A stretch of DNA of 64,000 nucleotides from Haliotis asinina (Eukaryota > Mollusca > Gastropoda > Lepetellida > Haliotidae): contig NC_090280.1 of assembly GCF_037392515.1 (NCBI RefSeq), positions 76,303,004 to 76,367,003 of the forward strand, in the 5' to 3' direction. Shown piece by piece: positions 22,503 through 32,769 of this stretch. Numbering within the stretch: position 1 is the stretch's first letter; each line of letters starts with the position of its first letter. The notes under the pieces are model-generated. The model was not told where the DNA came from and made no database searches. It saw only the letters and a program-made list of their open reading frames with translations. The translations under genes were made by a program, and so were the position numbers.

Positions 22503-22667
22503 GGTGTTGTGAATTTAGTTTTACGCCGCCCTTAGCGATATTCCAGCAATTTCCTGCCGGGGACACCAGAAATGAACTTCACACCTTCTACCCATATAGG
22601 AAATTGAACCCGATTGCTCGGCATGAAGAGCGAACGCTTTAACTTCTAGCATACCCAACCGCCACAG
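22503..22667 (-). repeat. SINE-A copy
   Basis: Plus reading: GTGAATTTAGTTTTACGCCG, CCCTTAGCGATATTCCAGCA, GGGGACACCAGAAATGAACT, GAAATTGAACCCGATTGCTC (B box), AACGCTTTAACTTCTAGCAT (A box). Confidence 0.85.
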
Positions 22668-22777
22668 TAATGGTGTTGAAGGAAGGCTAAATTCACCGCT
22701 ACGTCTGCTAGCGTCATTGATGAAGGGCCAAGCTTTTAGTAACAACATTTTTTTAAAGTTGTAAAATCTTCGTTTTT

Positions 22778-23762
22778 CTCCCCGGCATGTAATGCTGGGG
22801 GATATAGTCGACGCCTCGTCTGTCTGTCCGTCCGTCCGTAATCATTTCGTTCCCGGAGAGTAACTCAAAAACCATTGAAAATTTTTAGACCAAAACTGAT
22901 AGATAAAGTAATCTCACCCTATGGTTGTGCCTTTTGCTATTTACAGATTTTTTGCAGTTTTAATTTTTGTTATTTTTCCATGGAACGTTTTGTAATTAGT
23001 CCAATAGTGGGGCGGGTTTGTTTCCGGATCATAACTCAAAAACCGTTGAATATTTTTTTCTGCAAAACTTGGTAGATATATCAGTCAGAACCTAAAGTGG
23101 TGCATTTTGCTATTTACAGGTTTTTGTGATTTCTCATTTTCTCGGTTTCCCATGGAAACGTTTGGACTTAGTCTCAAAGTTAGAGGTGTATTTCGTTTCA
23201 GGAGCACAATTCGAAAAGGAAAACCTGGTAGATATATGTGGCAGACCCCAAGGTGGTGCCTTTTGCTATTTGCAGGTTTTTGTGATTTATCAATTTCTAG
23301 GTTTCCAAGGAAACAATTCGGACTGCGTCTCAAAATGGAGGAAAGGACCTCGTTTTCCGGAGCACAACTCGAAAACTATTTAATATCTTCCATCAACACT
23401 TGGCAGATATTTGAGGCAGACCACAAAGTGGTGCCTTTTGCTATTAACAAAGTTTTGGCATTTTTATTTTTTCCGGTTTCCATGGAAACAATTCGGACTT
23501 AGTCTCAACATGAAGGGATGGACTTCATTTCCAGAGTACAACTCGAAAACCATTCGATAGCTTTCAACGGATCTTGGCAGATATATGAGACAGATCTTGA
23601 AGTGGTGCCTTTTGCTGTTTACAGATATATGGTATTTATTCTTTTCACGATTTCCATGGAAATAATTCAGATCTAGTCTACAAACAGATCAAGTGTCAGA
23701 TGATTTATCCTTTCAAATATATGGGGGGCCGGGTGGATATGTCATCTTGTGATGACTCTTGT
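22778..23762 (+). mobile_element. Tandem-core mobile element (Pearl/Helitron-like, tentative)
   Basis: The left part holds a hairpin (CCCCGGCATGTAATGCTGGG) and a GTCTGTCCGTCCGTCCGTAA run. The core has about five imperfect units of 160-176 bp, each carrying GTGGTGCCTTTTGCTATTTA, GGTTTCCATGGAAACAATTC and GGACTTAGTCTCAAA (unit landmarks near 22932, 23104, 23261, 23437, 23608). The right end has a hairpin (GTCATCTTGTGATGAC) followed by TCTTGTT. Mollusc Pearl elements, which are non-autonomous and Helitron-related, have a tandem core of similar unit size; that match is from memory and inferred. Confidence 0.6.
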
Positions 23763-23764
23763 TG

Positions 23765-24165
23765 TTTCAAACAAATACAACTGGGTTTTTACAAACCTTC
23801 TTAACAGTATGGAAAACACATTTAGTCCTTCAATGTGCGATACATTCTGTTTCAAGTGACACACATTTTAATCAAAATGTCGACGTGGAAATCCATTTGT
23901 TGACACTTGCTGAAACGTGTCAGACCTAGACTAATGTTTAGATAATCATAATTTTGATAGCAACCAACAAACCTATTATAAATTGAAAAGGTGCCCCGAG
24001 GAGACAAGGGGTTCTGAACCAGGGGAAATCTAGACTTGATTCATTTAAGACTTTAGCATTGCAGGGAAGCTAGAATGTATGGAAAATAATGTGGTTCAGG
24101 GACTGTGAGAGTGTCAGACCATAGGCCTGGTCAAATTCAGCAGTAGGTTGCTATCCGCTTTTATG
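23765..24165. other. Gene A intron 2, nothing recognised
   Basis: No assignable feature, although the Tc1 fossil's left end may extend into it. Confidence 0.3.
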
Positions 24166-24169
24166 TGAG

Positions 24170-24640
24170 TCAGGATGCTGTTGGTAGACTGTGGCAGAGA
24201 TTTCAAGAATTCAAACTAGTCAGCAGTCTTAGATGATAGGCATATGATTAACGCTGCGTTATTACACCGATTCCTTGCCGCAACATATCTTCCAACAAAA
24301 CACTTCAATGTTAACAATGTAAGGATATCTAGGAGCACCGATCGTCGACGTTTAAAGGCAGCCGGACTCTTCTGTAGGCGACATGCATTTCGTCCACCAC
24401 TAACACCACGTCACAGGCAAGCGCGTTTAAGGTGGAGTAGACATCATGGCCAGTGGTTTCGTGTGCTCTTCACGGATGAAAGTTGATTCAATTTGTTCTT
24501 CCATGGTGGTCGGCAGAAGACAGACAGACAAGGCCTTGATTGTTTCTCCTCCCCACCTACCACCCAGGGTAATAAACCCATGTAACCACTTTTTAGTATA
24601 CACACAATACAGGTTGTTCACTGGCCAGGAGGCGAACATG
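24170..24640 (+). pseudogene. Tc1/mariner transposase fossil
   Basis: A plus-strand frame reads RFLAATYLPTKHFNVNNVRI, then STDRRRLKAAGLFCRR, PPLTPRHRQARLRWSRHH, WFRVLFTDES. This is the classic Tc1 sequence from the second helix-turn-helix region (R.LR..GL..RRP...P.LT.RHR.ARL.WA) to the catalytic (L/V)LF(S/T)DE(S)RF motif. The Arg codon expected after DES is TGA, and the following FNLFFHGGRQKTD continues the fold in the same frame. About 110 readable residues, no intact ends seen. A second, more decayed relative lies at 3930-4500. Confidence 0.85.
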
Positions 24641-24649
24641 GGTTGATGT

Positions 24650-25685
24650 ACCCTCGATGTTTGTTTATGTTCCCTATGTTAACTTTGAATTGTTTGAAGC
24701 AAGGGTGCAATACTTTTGTGTAGACATTGCTAGAATTTGCCAAGAAAACCAAATTTAGAGTTATCTCCCTTATATCGGTAATTTCTGTATATCATACGTG
24801 ATTCATTGTAACTCGAGATGAAGAATTACTATAGCGAAGTACCAAATGAGCTCGGCTTTCCCAGCGGCGGGGTACATAGGAAATGTTACTCACTTTTAAG
24901 CGGGGTACATTGAAAAGCGATCAGCCAATCACAAAGCGACATCCAGGCGTGAAGTGTGATAATAAACATTATGATGACACTCTTAGTTCTATCATTTCTA
25001 AGAAACGTTTCTAGGCTTGTGTTAGGCTCTATATCGTTTGACTATTAATGACTACTATAGTCCGTTTGGCACAAAAGAGGACGATGAATTGCGATCTAAC
25101 TCGGAAGCTGTTAAACATAGCATACTCAGTAGAACGCTGATCATATTCAAACCATCATACCAACTCTGTGAGGATTTTTTGTCCTAAAAATGAAAAAAGT
25201 TGTTTAACAATCTATCATTAAAATTCTCACACAGTTCACTGTTTGTTAGGAGGATGAGTGCACAGAAACGGAAAGCCAGGTGTTCGTGAAGCACGTGTAA
25301 TTTTTTCATTAACTTGTGCTGTGCCGTTATTTTTTCATTAATTTGTGCTGTGTCGCCTGAATCCTTTCTCGCACAATAGCTGGGACTTTAATTTCTGATT
25401 CTATGCCAATAAAGCGTAGATCCAAACAATGTAATTCAGTCATCTTCACTTCTACATGGTCCATGTGCATGTTTGAAAAGATTGTACGTTACCCATCACT
25501 GCAAGAAAAAATATGATCACATGCACAGTGGGTGTACAGTCATTGGACCCCCGATCACTTCACGATCACATTTAGATAGATAAAATTAATATTATGCATT
25601 CAATAGGGCAAAGACGTCACATACATGTGGAAAAATGCATTATTAACAATATTGGCTCACAGAAATGCTGCAAAATCAAACCATT
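24650..25685. other. Gene A intron 2, nothing firmly recognised
   Basis: Apparently unique sequence. A small direct repeat of TTTTTTCATTAACTTGTGCT occurs at about 25303 and 25330. Confidence 0.35.
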
Positions 25686-25689
25686 AGGA

Positions 25690-25950
25690 AATAAACTTAT
25701 ATCTTCTGCCGATAATCGACGATTGCTTCTTTCGTGTTTAACCTAGCAACTTGAAACTTTCCATTTATAACCACCACATCATGTGCATTCGTGAAATGCT
25801 AACATTTCAACCATACTGTTCATGTTTCACAAATGGTGACTAGATTTTTAACACCGATCATACATTCACTACCAAAACAAGCACGTGATCACTGCAAACG
25901 CAGGCGGACGGTCACTGCACTCTGCAGGAGAGTGGTTCCAGGGGGTGACT
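25690..25950 (-). repeat. Dispersed repeat D, copy 2 (inverted)
   Basis: The reverse complement shows CACCCCCTGGAACCACTCTC, GTCCGCCTGCGTTTGCAGTG, ATGATCGGTGTTAAAAATCT, CATTTCACGAATGCACATGA and GAAAGTTTCAAGTTGCTAGG. All align with 21333-21565. Confidence 0.8.
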
Positions 25951-26204
25951 ACAGCTGTCTTGGAAAGCAGGATGCCTACAAGCGGCGTGTATAGACCTCC
26001 GTATGGAATCCTAGAATGGGTTTTTTCATATATCTTAGATGCCGACGAATATTTTTACCTTAATATTGTCGCTCTGTCGCATTTTCGCCCCTTGGATGAA
26101 TATATTATTGATAGCTTGAAAACGCGACAATGTCCCTTCCAAGATTCCATACCGCCGTGTCTGTCGCTGGTGGTACTTGTCTTAACGTCTTCAGACTAAG
26201 ACTC

Positions 26205-26300
26205 CCAGCGGTTCAGACCTTGATTAGTCGCCTCTTAGGACAAGCATGGATTGCTGAAGATCAATTCTAACCCGAATCTTCACGGGTAGATCATTATGTA
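26205..26300 (-). repeat. SINE-B head fragment
   Basis: Plus reading: GATTAGTCGCCTCTTAGGAC, AAGCATGGATTGCTGAAGAT, ACCCGAATCTTCACGGGTAG. Confidence 0.75.
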
Positions 26301-26418
26301 TTGTAGCATTGTTCGTGCTATCAGCCACACGTTTGCTATGCCCAGATCTGACTATTTACAGGCCGCTGTAATTAAGTTGGAACATTCATGCCCATAGCGT
26401 AAAACATTATGTACTCAC

Positions 26419-26517
26419 TGGTCATCTGGCAGTCTGAAGTCTGGGTACCCGTTAGCATATCAACAATCGCGACCACCGTTCTCGGGCAAATCGTCGATTT
26501 CCAGCGCATAGAGAAAT
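26419..26517 (-). CDS. Gene A exon 2
   Basis: The exon lies between acceptor ttgtcttttcag and donor ACCA|gtgagt. Its 99 nt complete codon 27 (Asp), encode residues 28-59 and give the first base of codon 60. Phase 1 at both ends matches exons 1 and 3, so the frame is open throughout. It contains ICPRT (36-40) and the pair DC (55-56). Gene B exon 2 also has CPRT at exactly residue 37 and a closing DDC, with the same phases, which is the main argument that this small exon is real. Confidence 0.72.
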
Positions 26518-26604
26518 CTGAAAAGACAACAAAATAACAGAAAACAGTTAGGCATTTAATGGGGGTAAGGGAGGGGAGGTAACTCAATTCTTCAATAAAA
26601 TCAC

Positions 26605-26705
26605 ACGTTCGGTAGTTCTAAGCGTTCGCGCGTCACGCCGAACAAGGTTCAATTTCCCACATGGGAAGCCCATTTCTAGTGTCCCCCGCCGCACACTCAA
26701 TAAAA
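26605..26705 (+). repeat. SINE-A copy, degenerate
   Basis: TAAGCGTTCGCGCGTCACGC, AGGTTCAATTTCCCACATGG (B box), AAGCCCATTTCTAGTGTCCC, CCGCCGCACACTCAATAAAA. The A box and tail are eroded. Confidence 0.75.
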
Positions 26706-26949
26706 TCACTGAGCACTGACGGAAATAGTAGAAATCTGTTTTCAGCAAGAGTATGTCGAAATAATCCACATTGGTCTAACCACAGGGGCTTGTATGTTTT
26801 AAAATAATAAGTCCTGGGTCCAACAAGCGTACACTGATATACATATACATATAAAGAAGGAAAGGGACGAGCTGCTCTCTGATTGGTCAAAAATAAAATA
26901 CCAGTATTATTTATATTTCGTGGCGCTATATATCGTGTTGGTGCGAGCT

Positions 26950-27615
26950 TATAATAATAATAATAATCTACTTCTACAGCGCCGAGTTCCATCTAGGCTG
27001 CTCACAGGCGCTTGCGCAGTTCAGTCTATTTCAAACAGATGTGTCTTTAGATGTTTTCTAAAAGTTTGTAGACTTGGGGCTGATTTTAGCGACAAAGGAA
27101 CTTCAAGGTTATTCCATAGCATGGGAGCTGCATTCAAAGCAGCGGTCCCCGTATTTGGTCCTAGATGGTCTGGTGACAAGTAGATCTTTATCTTGTGATC
27201 TAAGAGTTCTTGTTGGTCTGTGGCTGTTCAGAAGAGATGACAGGTAAGCTGGAGCGGTGTTAGTCTTCAGGCACATGTAGATGATGGTGAGCACCTTGAA
27301 TTTTATTCGTCTAGCAACAGGTAGCCAATGCAGTTCTCTTAACCTGTGGGTGATGTGGTCTCTTCGAGGACAACGAGTTATTATCCTGGCCGCTGTGTTT
27401 TGTATAAGCTGCAGTCGATGAATCAGGGAAGCTGTTATCCCATACAGAAGTGAACTGGCATAGTCAAGGCGAGATATGACTATTGCTTGAGTGAGAGTTT
27501 TGGCGGTTTCATCTGAAAGATATCGTCTTGGTTTACCAACCTGATGAAGATGGTAATAAGAAGACTGAGGTGAAGCGTATGGAGGGTGAAGGACAAACAT
27601 GGTGGACTCCATCAC
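26950..27615 (-). pseudogene. LINE 3' end (CR1/L2-like reverse transcriptase C-terminus)
   Basis: The minus frame reads AIVISRLDYASSLLYGITAS, RLQLIQNTAARIITRCPRRD, LRELHWLPVARRIKFKVLTI, KTNTAPAYLSSLL, TRPSRTKYGDRCFECSSHAM. This is the standard C-terminal end of CR1/L2-type LINE polymerases (SRLDYCNSLL..GLP, Q.VQN.AARL, HWLPV..RI.FK). The continuation NLEVPLSLKSAPSLQTFRKH then LKTHLFEID and stop lies in another frame (27000-27110). The element ends in an (ATT)n tail at about 26950-26966. It is 5'-truncated at about 27620, as usual for dead-on-arrival LINE copies, and sits in gene A intron 1. Confidence 0.88.
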
Positions 27616-27619
27616 TCGA

Positions 27620-28335
27620 TACCGCTAATTTCCCAATAGGGTCGTGTATTGCAGGTAAAAAAATAACATATTTCATTTGAGAGGTTGTAGAAAGCGGAAT
27701 ATCAAGCGATTACGAAAAGGTTATGTTTTTTCGCCTATCGGGTGTTTTAAAGTGAAATACATGATAGTATTTCTTCTCCGAGAGGCGATGATTTTCGTAG
27801 GCAGTTTTTTTGGGCGTACAAACTAAAAACTTTCACACAACTTTACTCGGTACATACCGATTTTGATAATTTTGGATTTATTCGAAAGGGAATTTATCTG
27901 GCTTTATTTCAGTAAGCGGCTGTTCTCACACAGAATTCACCCATAATCGAGAGTGGAGTGCTTGACAACTTTGTGCACGTTACATCCCTTTCCATCTTCA
28001 TATCAGGTAGCCTATATAGAGGGGGAGATGAAATTCCTCGAAAAGCCTCTGAACGTATGTCTCGGGTCGTTACGTAACCAGTGTAGTCAATATGGTGGCA
28101 GCGTAGTAGTTAAGATTGAGCCCGGTTTATTTTCAACAGCTGATTAAGTTCCTTGAGTGTTGTAACAACTGAAATCCTACACGCAGAAGATAGGCTAACT
28201 ATTTTCTCACTTCAGTTTAAGTCAAATAATTGGTACTAGTGTCCGTATTAGGACTGTAGATTTGTAGTAAAGTTTCAAGTCGGTATGTAATAGCTCACTG
28301 GCTTCTATCCTCGATTCACCGCGAAGATAAACTAA
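27620..28335. other. Gene A intron 1, nothing recognised
   Basis: No exon, RNA or known repeat signature. Confidence 0.35.
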
Positions 28336-28339
28336 ATTG

Positions 28340-28930
28340 TGCCGATAAAAACTTCTTTCACACATTCGTTTAATTTCTAGCAGGAGAACATACCTTTAGT
28401 TGAAAGGTATTTGCAAGTAATAGTGACAGTTTCATGACTTAAAAATTGTTAGGGTGTAATTGAGGTGTGTAAAAAATATGACATTTCGCCACTGAAATGC
28501 AATACGCGGTTGTTGGAGTATTCCTAGTTACTTCCTCAAAAACATCTTTCACATACACCTTTAATTCATATGAGGGGAATCTACTATCGGGTGAAATATG
28601 TTTGCAAGTAATTGTGATAGTTTCATAATCTAATAAAGAATGTTAGGGTGTATTTGAGGTGTGTGAAAAATGTGACATATCGCCGATCTGCTCTGTTCCG
28701 CCATTAATACTATACGCCGCTGTTTGAGTGTTTCTAGTTATTACTTCAAAAACATCTTTCACATACACCTTTAATTCTTATGAGGAGAATATACTATCAG
28801 GTGAAATGTGTTTGCAAGTAATAGTGATAGCTCCATAATCTAAAACAAAATGTTAGGGTGTATTTGAGGTGTGAGAAAAATATGACATATTGCTGATCTG
28901 ATCTGATTCGCCATTGATGCTTGAGGGTTA
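28340..28930. repeat. About 200-bp tandem repeat, three units
   Basis: The landmark AAAACATCTTTCACATACAC starts units near 28347 (diverged), 28540 and 28748. Each also has GTGAAATRTGTTTGCAAGTA, then AATAGTGATAG, and TGTTAGGGTGTATTTGAGGT. Noncoding. Confidence 0.85.
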
Positions 28931-29835
28931 TAGTTCCATAACTTCTTTCTTTTTTGTTGATCTTATTATTTGACAAAACTGGAAAGGTGTTTTAGAACGT
29001 TTTGTGTGAGTTTTACACTTTATTTTTAAGGGTACAGTGACAGTGTCAGTTAACATTTTGTTAATGTTCATTCCATTCCCCAAATGCAATAAGATATCTG
29101 AATTAATTATTGAAGTAAACAAAAATGTTTCAAAGTAGATTTTTTAAAAGGACAGCTGATGTTAACACGCGTTCTCGCGATACTTTTGCGTTCTTTAATA
29201 TGCATATGTTTTGGGAGGGACGGCCGTGGTGTATCGTTTATTCTTTCATTCATTCACATACATGTATGTACTTCTTTCTTTTATTTTTTTTTCTTTATTT
29301 CGTTCATTCATTCACATAATTCTTGCTCTTAATTCTTACTCTAATTCATTCATTGTAAAATTCCTACTGATACAATAAACTGGCTGAAGTTCTGTTAAAC
29401 CAGGGACAATCTACAACGTATATACTCTATATAGTCTCCCTGGTTAAACACAACTGAAGTTGCACTGAGAACGAGCAAAGTCACTGTGTGCGCTGGAGCA
29501 TGACGAGGCACACGTCAGTTAGTACAAATGGGAAAGAAAGTAAGCGAGTGACCTATCCCTGTTGTAGAGTATCCCTGTTCATATGTATATGGATATCAGT
29601 GTACACTTGTTGGACCCAGGACGTATTATTTTTCAGCAATACAAGCCCCTGTGGATCTAACTAGACATTCAGTGGAATGCGTAACAGGATATCCATAACG
29701 ACTGTTTACTCGTAAGATCGGGCAAACCTTGATAAAGTTGACCAGGATCAGACTATAGATGGCAGTTATTTCGCCCAGGTATGCCGATAGACAGTCGTCG
29801 ACTCGACAAATGGTATGAAATGTGCTGCCTACAGG
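28931..29835. other. Gene A intron 1, nothing recognised
   Basis: AT-rich, with an ATTCATTCACATA-type repetition at about 29240-29350. No gene seen. Confidence 0.35.
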
Positions 29836-29844
29836 CACATGGGG

Positions 29845-29920
29845 TCACCCAAGGGCGAATATAGATTTTTGAAAAAAGTGGGGATGTGCACACTTCATTT
29901 TCACCCAAATTTCAGTGGTC
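29845..29920 (+). repeat. Fragment of a GGGG...GTGTGCACA repeat
   Basis: AGGGCGAATATAGATTTTTG, AAAAAAGTGGGGATGTGCAC, ACTTCATTTTC parallels 33655-33745 (AGGGGCGGTTACAGCTTTTT, GTGCACACTTCTTTTCC). Family unnamed. Confidence 0.6.
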
Positions 29921-29927
29921 ATTTACG

Positions 29928-30045
29928 CAGATCGATGTTTATGTTGTTTATCACTTTATTGTCTGTTCTAGACTCGATTTTTTACAGACCGCCGCCATAT
30001 AGCTGTAATGCGGTGTAAAAGTAAACTCACTCACTCACTGTTCAA
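29928..30045 (+). repeat. SINE-B 3' half
   Basis: CAGATCGATGTTTATGTTGT, TTATCACTTTATTGTCTGTT, ACAGACCGCCGCCATATAGC, GGTGTAAAAGTAAACTCACT, CACTCACTG. Plus orientation. Confidence 0.85.
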
Positions 30046-30059
30046 AGTAGAACAGAGAA

Positions 30060-30500
30060 TGAATTCATGCAAGATTTCTTCGCTGAGTCATATATACACG
30101 CCCCGATACCGAAAACTCATATAAGCGCGCTGGTGAAGTTTCCTCATGGTATCGCCCCCCTGAGGATTGAAAAAGGCCGCAATGAGAACCAACAGAAGCA
30201 AGTCTATGCCCCAACTGCAATGAAATTGACCCCGAATTCCACACGTTGTTCAAATGTCAAATGTACGAAGAGGATAGAGATGAACCTTGTTAGGGAAAGT
30301 GTCCAGATATATCGAGTTCTTACAAACCTTAATGATATTTTAAAGTTTACGTACTTTTTAGTGACCGCAATATTGTTTTACAGAGGGCCAGAACCTGCAA
30401 TTTTATCCTATCTAAACGACATCACCTTTTATACATGTATTCCTAATTATACTGTTCTACTGCTTAATGACAGCATCATAATGCGTTTACATGTGTACAT
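30060..30500 (+). pseudogene. Possible LINE C-terminal fragment
   Basis: A 146-codon frame contains KTHISALVKFPHGIAPLRIE then KGRNENQQKQVYAPTAMK. Its start resembles the RS.LAK.R.G..PLRIE.GRY.N.....R.C..C segment downstream of the polymerase in several LINEs, but the Cys residues and the expected EDE.H motif are missing, so at best it is decayed. The match is from memory. It is not convincing as a host gene. Confidence 0.35.
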
Positions 30501-30979
30501 GATTTGATACATATGTATGTTTTTACTATTTTCTGGTCTCTAAGTCACTAAGTGATTGTTCGTGTACCTTATGTACTATTTTTACTAAAGCTATCAGCTG
30601 TATGTACACAAGTGAGATTGTAATGAAATCATTGTCTGTGTGCATGAATTCAGACATTACCGGTTTGACTGGCTAACAAGGGCCACAGCTTGGTTAACGA
30701 GAGATCAACGACAACAAGTCTCTGGAGGCCTACACAATCTCCGGCTACGTTTCTTGTGCCTTTCAGTATATTTGGGTTTAACACCTTCTTAGAATGTAAT
30801 GCGTTAGTTCTTTTATTGAGTTCAGTCCCATCTCGGACGTGGAACCCACACGCTCAGAGTCAGGCACCTAAACTCCAGCACACAAAGTCAACCGGCCTTC
30901 GCAAAGATGGTGGTACCCAAGATTGCGGACTTTGTGTACCCTTCTGATGAGTGTCAACTGGTACGACTCAGACGGTCTG

Positions 30980-31115
30980 AATGAGTGAGGGAATCTTTTC
31001 AACTATATTCCAGCGATATCTTGGCAAGGGGCACAAGAGATTTACATTGTGCCCATGATGAGAACAGAACCCGCGTCCTCGGCGTGTCGAACGAACGCTA
31101 TAACCACTAGGCTAT
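30980..31115 (-). repeat. SINE-A copy, degenerate
   Basis: Plus reading: GAATGAGTGAGGGAATCTTT, ATATTCCAGCGATATCTTGG, GAACAGAACCCGCGTCCTCG (B box), CGCTATAACCACTAGGCTAT (A box). Confidence 0.82.
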
Positions 31116-31519
31116 GAAAGCGATGCAAGCAAAATGCCAGTTAGTGGTCAAATGTTTTTATTTACACTTTCTCATTCAAGGTGGCGATTAGGTACCTGAG
31201 GGTGAGAGTTCGAGTACTGCACGGGACTCAACCCAAGAAAGTTACAAGCAGCTGCTCTTTCCTGAGAAAGTGTTTATCCCAAATAAAAATGTGTTTCGTT
31301 TGACCGCTTTCTATATGCCATTGTGTATATAAATTTGGTTCGAATCCCCAGACAGCTACTGGTTGCATCAGTTGCAAGGAACATAATTTGACATCATCGA
31401 GCAATTTTGGATGTGTCGAAACCTCACACTGGAACCAGTTACGGAAGCCAGCATCTGGAGGTAGCAGATCCTGCAACCTAAAGAGCACACCTACACGAGT
31501 CACCCATACCCGTCCTCAT

Positions 31520-31675
31520 AACCGTGGGGTAGCCTTGTGGTTAAAGCGTTCGCTCATCACGCCAAAGTCCCTGGTTCGATTCCCCACATGAGTGAAGCCC
31601 ATTTCTGGTGCCCCAGGCCGTTACTTTGCTGGAATATTGCTGAAAACGGCATGAAAATAAACTCACTCACTCTAA
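31520..31675 (+). repeat. SINE-A copy, full length
   Basis: ACCGTGGGGTAGCCTTGTGG (A box), TTAAAGCGTTCGCTCATCAC, CTGGTTCGATTCCCCACATG (B box), GAAGCCCATTTCTGGTGCCC, TTGCTGGAATATTGCTGAAA, AACTCACTCACTC. It ends about 45 bp from gene A exon 1. Confidence 0.92.
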
Positions 31676-31719
31676 TAGGCGTCAATAATGAAAAGTAAAG
31701 CTGTAGGAAATAGACTTAC

Positions 31720-31798
31720 CCCCATGCACGTGCATTTTCGGCGCTAAGAGGAACATGGATACTATCATAAGGAAAGCCGGCATAATGCGGATGGCCAT
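31720..31798 (-). CDS. Gene A exon 1: start and signal peptide
   Basis: ATG at 31798 opens 26 codons plus one base, then donor GGGG|gtaagt. The peptide MAIRIMPAFLMIVSMFLLAP has a basic n-region and a long hydrophobic core, followed by KMHVHG: a typical secretory signal peptide. Gene B exon 1 has the same arrangement (basic residue, PAF, ILIAP) and the same phase-1 donor. Both starts share the context GCAGAATGG, which supports this ATG. A TATA box lies about 70 bp upstream. Confidence 0.78.
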
Positions 31799-31863
31799 TC
31801 TGCTACCTTTGGGGAGGTGTCTTGTGAGGTGTCCCACAGGTGTGCCTGTGTACCTTGGACAGC

Positions 31864-31874
31864 CTATTTTATAG
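31864..31874 (-). promoter_or_regulatory. TATA box of gene A
   Basis: The minus strand reads GGGCTATAAAATAGGCT, a near-perfect TATA box. It lies about 66-76 bp upstream of the ATG, leaving room for a start site about 30 bp downstream and a roughly 40-nt 5' UTR. Confidence 0.65.
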
Positions 31875-32129
31875 CCCACGCCAATCATGTGACATGTTTG
31901 CTCACCTCTAAAACGTTATTTGTTCAAAAGTTTTAATGTACCTTTGTCACGAAAAGACGATATTGAGTGATGAGCGGGATACCAAGCATTGTGTCAAGTG
32001 TCAGATAAGGTACAAATTAAGCATCTCGCACTTCCGATGTATATATAATTCGAAAATTGGGGAAGTTAGGATAGAATATTTAAATATTTGTTGTTTGGTA
32101 ATACGTAATATGAGTACGCGTGTTTCGCT

Positions 32130-32650
32130 GCTCTGTATTGCTATTGTTGTTATGACGTTATTGTTGGTGTTAATGTTTTTTGTTGTTATGATTGTTTTTA
32201 ATGTAGCTGTTATTTTTTATTGATGTTAGCGTTGTGTTTTAGTTGCTAATATTGTTGTTAATGTTGTTGGTGGTGTTTTGGTTAGTATTGTTGCTAATAT
32301 TATTGTTTATGTTGTTGGTGTTTTGGTTAGTATTGTTGCTAATATTGCTGTTTATGTTGTTGGTGTTTTGGTTAGTATTGTTGCTAATATTGCTGGTAGT
32401 GTTGGTTGTGGTGTTAATGTTATTACTGTTGCTAATATTGTCGTTAATATTGGTGGTGCCGTTTTGATTATAATTGTTGTTATTAATGCTGTTAATGTTG
32501 GTGGTGTTTTGATTTTATTGTTGCTAATATTGTTGTTAATATTGTTGTCGGGGCTTTGGTTAGTATTCTTGCTATTAGTGTTGTTAATGCTGTTGTTACA
32601 CTTTTTTATGTGTTGTTGATGCTGTTATTTTTGTTGTTGTGGCGGTTGTT
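32130..32650. repeat. GTT/ATTGTTGCTAAT-rich minisatellite
   Basis: Repeating ATTGTTGCTAATATTGTTGT and TTGGTTAGTATTGTTGCTAA units of about 42 bp (TTATGTTGTTGGTGTTTTGG occurs twice, at about 32309 and 32351). It makes Leu/Val-rich open frames that I do not call genes. Confidence 0.88.
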
Positions 32651-32769
32651 GTCAACCCTATCGAAAAGACCTTCGTAGACTCATTAAACTACTCTTAGAA
32701 CAGGCAAGTCCTGAAACCTAGACTTTGATTGTATGCATTGAAAGACGACGTATTGTACCTTCTAAACAT

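Larger units (their letters stand above)
15829..31798 (-). other. Gene A: whole span of a secreted cysteine-rich protein gene
   Basis: Three coding exons (31720-31798, 26419-26517, 15829-16184) join with phase-1 junctions to give 178 codons including TAA: a 177-residue protein. The introns are about 5.2 kb and 10.2 kb, filled with SINEs, a tandem-core element, a Tc1 fossil and a LINE 3' end. The same exon plan recurs in gene B (41243-45387). Both lie on the minus strand with gene B upstream, so the pair looks like a tandem duplication. Confidence 0.75.
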
